From Aspidiotus rigidus (Eukaryota > Arthropoda > Insecta > Hemiptera > Diaspididae), in contig JAVHKY010000023.1 of NCBI GenBank assembly GCA_035079385.1, forward strand, positions 6,774,001-6,838,000: DNA of 64,000 nt, in the 5' to 3' direction. Below are positions 58,581 to 64,000 of this stretch, piece by piece. The first letter of the stretch is position 1; each line of letters opens with the position of its first letter. Under the pieces are notes generated by a model that searched no databases, had not been told where the DNA came from, and was given only the letters and a program-made list of their open reading frames with translations. Both the position numbers and the translations under genes were made by a program.

Positions 58581-59043
58581 ACCTGAAAAACCTTCGTGTT
58601 GGTAGAATTGCTTGATGTATACGGAAGACTACGATAATAAATACCGAACGTAGTATCATCACAAAATTTTCATAATTCCTTTCTTTGTTAAAGTAACTGT
58701 GATTTAATTTATTTTGAATTTGCCCATTCTTTATATCGTCTATTTTGATTGGTTGTTTTTCGTAATATAAATTATTTGTTTTAATCGTATAATGATTAAT
58801 GAGTCGTCGGATAGAGGAAGAAGATAGTTTTATTTGAACTAAAATCTAGACATCAAAAACAACTATTATTTTGATTTCTTGTAAAAATCATACTCATAGA
58901 TATTTTATTTCTTTCGTCACTCAGGAAAACAAATTATTACTCCATGGAGAGAGTGTGCGACAATTGTTCATTATACTCCGTCGCAAGTTTTTCATCTTTC
59001 GCTGACAATTTCAAACTAACAAATTCTGAATAACCCTTGTCAT
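58581..59043. other. Convergent 3' ends of VPS54 (+) and the psq gene (-)
   Basis: AATAAA near 58636 may serve VPS54. Nothing else recognised. Confidence 0.5.
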
Positions 59044-59661
59044 TTATCCCTTCTTAATTTTCTTGATAGGAATTATAATCACAGGCTGTGGATCTGCAGA
59101 GGGTTCGATTCCCTCCGTCTCCAATTCTTCAACGCTATCCTCATTTGCTTCTATAATAGCGGTCTTCTGAGCTAGCTCTACTGTTGTATTGTATTGCTTC
59201 TTGATAGGTGGTCGAAATTTCCGACTCCAACTCAAAATCTCGTAGATCAAAGGATGACGTCTGAGGTAACCGTAAAGCCAATGCTTGCCGGCTTTCTTGT
59301 TCTCTTGCCAACTTTTTGGAACTTTCAAATTATTTTTCACAGCGAGGTCATAGGATAAACGTTTTATGATATCGCTAGTCAAGCCATAATGAAGTTTCCT
59401 AGCGATTAACAAATACTCTTCCAAACTTTGTTCTAGCTCTTTCGAAAATATTTGATTGACTTCGTAATTCGGAAAGAAACGCATAGATTTACGATTCTCT
59501 TTCTTCGTAGTGTTGTATTTGGCAACGTATTTCCTGAGCGTAGCGTAAGATAGACCTGTTTTAGCGGCTACTCCTCGGATAGAATAACCTCGTTTAACTA
59601 CTTTGAGGACTGCCTTCTTCATGGTATCTTCATCAAACAAGGTTAATTTTTTGTTGTTCAT
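59044..59661 (-). CDS. Psq/pogo-type helix-turn-helix protein without a DDE domain
   Basis: A 205-residue frame from the ATG at 59661; the frame is open upstream without another ATG, after a possible acceptor CCCAG near 59705. Residues about 5-50 form a psq-type HTH (DTMKKAVLKVVKRGYSIRGV, TGLSYATLRKYVAKY). Then comes the region that precedes the CENPB-type HTH in Tigger/pogo-derived proteins (LHYGLTSDIIKRLSYDLAVK, PKSWQENKKAGKHWLYGYL, RRHPLIY). The usual DDE transposase domain is absent. The tail is acidic then basic (EEL...PIKKIKKG). It is probably a DNA-binding protein derived from a pogo/Tigger transposon, either domesticated or a truncated copy. Confidence 0.7.
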   Translation of the reverse strand: MNNKKLTLFDEDTMKKAVLKVVKRGYSIRGVAAKTGLSYATLRKYVAKYNTTKKENRKSMRFFPNYEVNQIFSKELEQSLEEYLLIARKLHYGLTSDIIKRLSYDLAVKNNLKVPKSWQENKKAGKHWLYGYLRRHPLIYEILSWSRKFRPPIKKQYNTTVELAQKTAIIEANEDSVEELETEGIEPSADPQPVIIIPIKKIKKG

Positions 59662-60371
59662 CTTCGACACACTCGTAATCCAAAATTTGAAAAGGAAAAT
59701 CACCTGGGTACAGGATCACTACTGAAGTAAGCAACAGCACTTCTGATGATGGCAAAATTATTTCACAACTTCGGTTTCCTGGGGTTACGAGAGTACTCCA
59801 CTATTCATTCTAGCTCCAGAAAAAGATGGCATAGAGATAGAAGTGTGGAGGCTAGCTAAATTGTCGGATTGCCGCACGAAAAAGAAGAAATCAAATTCGA
59901 ACTTCTGAAAATCAAAATAATCTTCGACTTCGAGAAAAGCTTATCAAGCTTATCGCATTCCGAATGATCGTCACCTTGAAAATCTTTGTTTACGATCTAC
60001 AAAACACAAATACGTGAAAGTAGTCTGAGCAGTTTTCAAACGTTCTGCAGAAATAACTTTTTTACAGCCCCGATCGCATATGTCATGAACCTATTTTTCT
60101 GAATTTTTCAATTATTCCGCAACACCTTTTCGAACTACACTGTTTCTTCTTCGGATTAGACTTATCAACATAAAATGATCGTAAACGTAACCGCGAAGGA
60201 AAGGGACGCAATCAATAATATTGATAAGAAAATTGAAAATCATAAAATATAAAGTCGTTAGCAACTACTTATGTTATTTCCTTTACCGTCTTTTCCAATA
60301 TTTTTTTATTAGAAGAACAGGTGCTACGCGTAGAAAACAATTGAAAAGCATTGGTAGCATTAATAATAAGA
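59662..60371. other. Divergent intergenic region between the psq gene and the zinc-finger/MULE gene
   Basis: No RNA gene or repeat recognised. Promoters for both genes should lie here. Confidence 0.45.
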
Positions 60372-63300
60372 ATGAAGAAAGAGAAAACGAAATCAAAGAC
60401 CGTAAGTGATTAAAAATACTCTCGATATTCATTCCCTAATAATTGACTGTATTATCTTTTCTTTTTTGTACCCGCTAGTTCTGCAAATTTTGTGAGAAAA
60501 CCTTTTCGCAGAGAGGAACTTTGAACCGTCACATAGACTCAGTACATAATGGATCCCGAACTTTTGTAAGTATATATCATTTCGTTTCCTCAAGTTACCG
60601 GATTTCTCATTTTATGATATACTGATGGATAAATTTTTTTTTTTTTTCATTGAAAACTATATTGTATTGCTTATTGTAGCATTCACGAAATAAATATCGC
60701 AATACAAGTGAAGGGGAGAGTTGAATTTACAGATTGTAGGCCAGCGCTTACGTGATCTGGTGTGCACTAGACACTTATGATTAATGTAAATGATAGTGGT
60801 CAGCGTCTCAAGCATCTACAGCATTTCATTTCACTAGGTCTTGAGGTTTTTTTCTTTCAAGTCTTCGTAATTTGTCGTTGTTCAGAAACTGGATAGCTTC
60901 TACATTTTCGTGTTTGTGGAGCTTATCTTCATGCTTGACAGCGAGCTGGCATATGACTTCTTCCACTGTTTTTATCTGGAGGTCGTGATGTAGAGAGTCG
61001 TTCCGAACATACCACGGGCGATAGATAAATGATATTGATTTTTCAAAAGTACAGAAAATAATATATTTTACTAAAACAGATTATTCTTCAAGTTCTCTGC
61101 GTATAATAATGTCTCAGAGGCTAAAAGCTCTCTTTCGCTATTGATATGACCGCAGAATTATTTCAGAAGGGAATATGAAGTTGAATAGTCTTCACCATAG
61201 CAAAACGCACTATTTACGACAGTAAATAACTGTTCCTACTTGTTTAAATTACTTGCGATTTATATCACACACAAGGTGTATAAATTTGGTTTATCCGTTT
61301 CCATTCATTGTTTTTTAAATTTTCAGGGATGCCTATTCTGCGATGCCGTCTACACCTATAAACATCATTTGCAAAGACATATGGATACCAAACATCCTGC
61401 ACCTGATACAGACCGTGAAATTTTCGTATGTGCTATAATTTATTAGTATTAGAGAAAATCCGCTAGATATCTGAGTTATAAGACGCTAGCAAATTATAAT
61501 CATTCGCGATATTATTTTCTTCGTCTTATTTATTTATTTGGTTTGCTTCTGATGCCTTAGATATGTGATGCGTGCTCTCAGGAATGCTCATCAAAGGATC
61601 ATATGCGAAGACATATTTTTTCGAAGCATATGAACGAGATTTTTTTTGTAAGTCTACTGATAAATACTTTTCTCTTTTCTAACAATAATCATAATAATAG
61701 CATAAAACTGTATCAATGCCAAGGAATTATATGTATAACATCATCGTAATTCATCATCTTCGCAAAGTCACAAATTATTGGTCGCTCGTCTGCTCTTTTC
61801 TCGTTTTAGGAATGTGATACGTGCAACAAAAGGTTTCCTCGGAAAGATGCTGTTCAGAAACATGTTTCAATTCATATGAAACCAGATAACCGTAGAACTT
61901 GTACCTCTATTTGTCCTTTGTGCCGCGAAGTGTTCTTTGCTCCGTCTGATATTCTAAGTCATTTCGAGTCGGATCATCAATTGCAGCTAATTACAGAGCA
62001 TCATGAATTTGAAGATTCGAATAGTTTTAATGCTTGGAAAGCCGTCGTTGAGAAACAGCTTTATTGCGCATATCGTAGACGGAAGATCAAGCCACTTAAA
62101 AAAGGGAGGAAAGAAGTTTATGGCTGTCATCGAAGTGGATATTACATACCTCGGCAGTGCCGTAAAAGACGAATGAAACTTCTTGGCTCCAAAAAAATTA
62201 ACGGATTCTGCCCTTCCAAAATAGTATTAAGAATTCTAGGTGAGTAGTAGAGCAAAATTCTGAATAACAGACATCAAATCATTTGATTCTTCGAGTGAAT
62301 ATTGTTAGTGTGGCTGACTCTTGTGCTCTATGGGACCAGCACAATTTTCATATTTTAATTTCTGTAATATTGTTCTATGATGTAATTCGATGTTGTCCTC
62401 TAAGGTACGAACCATTTTAATTGAGATGAGAGAAAACACCTGCACGTGCCCAAGTGTTTCTCTCATCTCAATTGTTCTATGATGTGTCATTTGAATCTTT
62501 TGAATGAAGAGAGAGAGAGAAAGAAAGGGAAATGATTGGTTGGGGTGGAATCATTTGTAATGTGGAAGAGGTAAAAAAAAGTAGAATTTTTATCGTGATT
62601 GTTCTCAATTGGAAGTTCACCCATAGATACAGCGTCCATATCATACATTTCTCCCCCCAAAAAAACACCCTTTTAGCAAATAAATTCTCAAAATCAGAAA
62701 TTGGTTGAACAAGCCATTATTCTGTACCGATGGTTCTATTTATAAATTTCCAAGACACGACAACGTCAACTTTTTCGTAAGTCAACAGTTTTAATATGAA
62801 ACATTTGAATCTCCATTGCATGAAAAATATTTCGGTCAAATGTCATAAAAATGGAACACGATTTAAGCAGACCATGAAAATTGGACTCACTTTTCCTGAA
62901 ATCAAATAATTAATGTTTCGACTTTTAATCGTAGATTATTCTTTTCGCTTATTTATTGGTAAACATTTTCGTCGCAGATAATGGTGTTCATGATGTCGAA
63001 TTCATAAGAACGCATGTTGGACATCCTGTCGATGTTGAAGAGCTGCCTTACATAAAGTCTGAAGTGAAACCCCAGAAAAAGAAGAATTTTAAACGTAAAG
63101 CAATACGAAGAAGTAATGCAACTTCAATCGTCACAATTCTTGGTGAAATGTCAGCCAATGAGCTGGAGTATGGAGAGAATTACGAAAAGATGTCCCCACT
63201 TCGCAGTACGCCTCGTCTCGATGAAAATTATTTACAGGATTTGATTGCAGTAGAAGTCTGGGTAATGGAAAATTTAGAATCTGTACTTTTTTATAAACGT

Positions 63301-64000
63301 CCGTTCGAAAAAGACTTATCGCAGAAATTCAGAGAAGAAGATTTTCTTCTCATAATTATGAAAGAAATTCAATTTGAAAAATTTAAAGACGAATGTTGTG
63401 AAATAGTCCTTGTCGATGGCACTAACGAGGATAGTGAAATTTCTCAGTTCTGCCTCCATACAATTTCGGTCATCACTTCAACTGGTGAAGGTTATCCATG
63501 CTGTGTTTCGATTAGTAATAGAAAAGATGCAGTTCCCATAGAGCTAATGTTTGCATGCGTTAAAGAAAAAGTAGGAACTATCACAACTAGAATTTTCATG
63601 TCCGATATGCAGCAAACATACTTTGATGCGTGGATTGATGTAATGCAGTCACCACCGGACCTTTACTTGTTTTGCACGTGGCATATCAAAAAAACGTGGG
63701 AAAGCCTGTATAGTACAACTATCAAATCAGAAGAGAAGAAAACCCTCGTCAGAGAACAAATGCACAAACTTTTAATGGAGACTGATCTCATAGTTTTCCA
63801 TCACAAATTGGAAGAATTCCTTCAGGATAATGATGAAGAACTGCAAGCTCTCATCAGCCATTTTATCGATAATTACCTGATGAATACTGACATGTGGGCG
63901 CGCTGTTATTACCATCACGCGAACCTTACGGCAAATGTATCGCTCGAAAAATTTCACCACGCGTTGAATTACACCTGCGGGCATGGTTACGTGGTTCAGC
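60372..64000 (+). CDS. C2H2 zinc-finger protein fused to a MULE-type transposase domain, 3' end outside window
   Basis: Six exons join in frame: 60372-60401 (ATG, MKKEKTKSKT), 60479-60565, 61327-61425, 61561-61647, 61810-62239 and 62978 onward, still open at 64000. Exons 2-5 each begin a C2H2 finger (FCKFCEKTF...HIDSVH, CLFCDAVY...HMDTKH, CDACSQEC...HIFSKH, CDTCNKRF...HVSIH), with a further C..C...H...H (CPLCREVF...HFESDH). Exon 6 holds FIRTHVGHP then a MULE DDE core: Asp in VLVDGTN (about 63405), Asp in FMSDMQQTYFDAW (about 63600), CTWHIKKTW, and Glu in SLEKFHHALNY (about 63945). Conserved finger-per-exon structure and an intact frame suggest a host-like gene derived from a transposase, or an intron-bearing autonomous element. 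Confidence 0.85.
62419..62473 (+). repeat. Near-perfect 20-bp-arm hairpin in an intron
   Basis: AATTGAGATGAGAGAAA at the left pairs with TTTCTCTCATCTCAATT at the right around a 14-nt loop that contains GCACGTGC. A TTGTTCTATGATGT direct repeat lies at 62371 and 62471. Confidence 0.75.

Noticed and set aside
59090..59125. GGTTCGATTCC, a perfect tRNA B-box-like motif
   Set aside because: It lies inside the psq coding region, and no A box, anticodon arm or acceptor-stem pairing is present at the right distance.
1..64000. CRISPR arrays, operons, attachment sites or other prokaryotic systems
   Set aside because: Spliced genes, LINEs and LTR elements show a eukaryotic genome; no regularly spaced short direct repeats with unique spacers were found.

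Overview
This is a 64 kb window of an AT-rich animal genome. Genes have many short introns (mostly 60-150 bp, GT-AG, one GC-AG) and typical animal content: a secreted M14 carboxypeptidase, CAMKMT, WBP4, the exosome helicase MTREX/MTR4 and the GARP subunit VPS54. An R1-type LINE, a Penelope-like fragment and a MULE-type transposase gene are also present. An invertebrate, perhaps an arthropod, is likely; I cannot name the species. No prokaryotic features, CRISPR arrays or convincing tRNA/rRNA genes were seen.

Layout. 1-2.7 kb: an N/E-type metallocarboxypeptidase on the minus strand, running off the left edge. 4.3-5.9 kb: retroelement debris. 7.4-8.2 kb: intronless CAMKMT. 8.2-24.5 kb: a gene-poor repeat field holding a 1.2 kb inverted repeat, a 5'-truncated R1-like LINE (9-bp target duplication), a 3 kb jockey/I-like LINE (11-bp target duplication), minisatellites and a dispersed repeat family. 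24.6-38.9 kb: a full-length, very young LTR retrotransposon on the minus strand, inserted in an older foldback element. 39-42 kb: more of the same repeats plus a TGACGTCA-rich tandem array. 42.4-43.6 kb: WBP4 (+). 44-47.5 kb: a long-terminal-inverted-repeat region with a nested MITE. 48.2-53.5 kb: MTREX (-), sharing a 433-bp divergent promoter with VPS54 (+, 53.9-58.6 kb). 59.0-59.7 kb: a psq-type helix-turn-helix protein (-). 60.4-64.0 kb: a four-finger C2H2 plus MULE-transposase gene (+), running off the right edge.

The most interesting object is the LTR retrotransposon (24618-38944). Its LTRs differ only by one A in a homopolymer. Its pol has the Ty3/gypsy order protease-RT-RNase H-integrase with unusual additions. 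An SGNH/GDSL-hydrolase-like domain precedes the protease. The usual RNase H has lost two catalytic aspartates. A second, RNase H1/archaeal-type RNase H with an intact DEDD set sits at the extreme C-terminus, after the integrase. Pol has no AUG: it lies in the +1 frame relative to gag and behind an in-frame UAA. A 547-residue ORF in the env position has no signal peptide or membrane segment. I know of comparable RNase H replacement in vertebrate retroviruses and some plant and oomycete Ty3/gypsy elements, but not with this architecture. I could not search databases.
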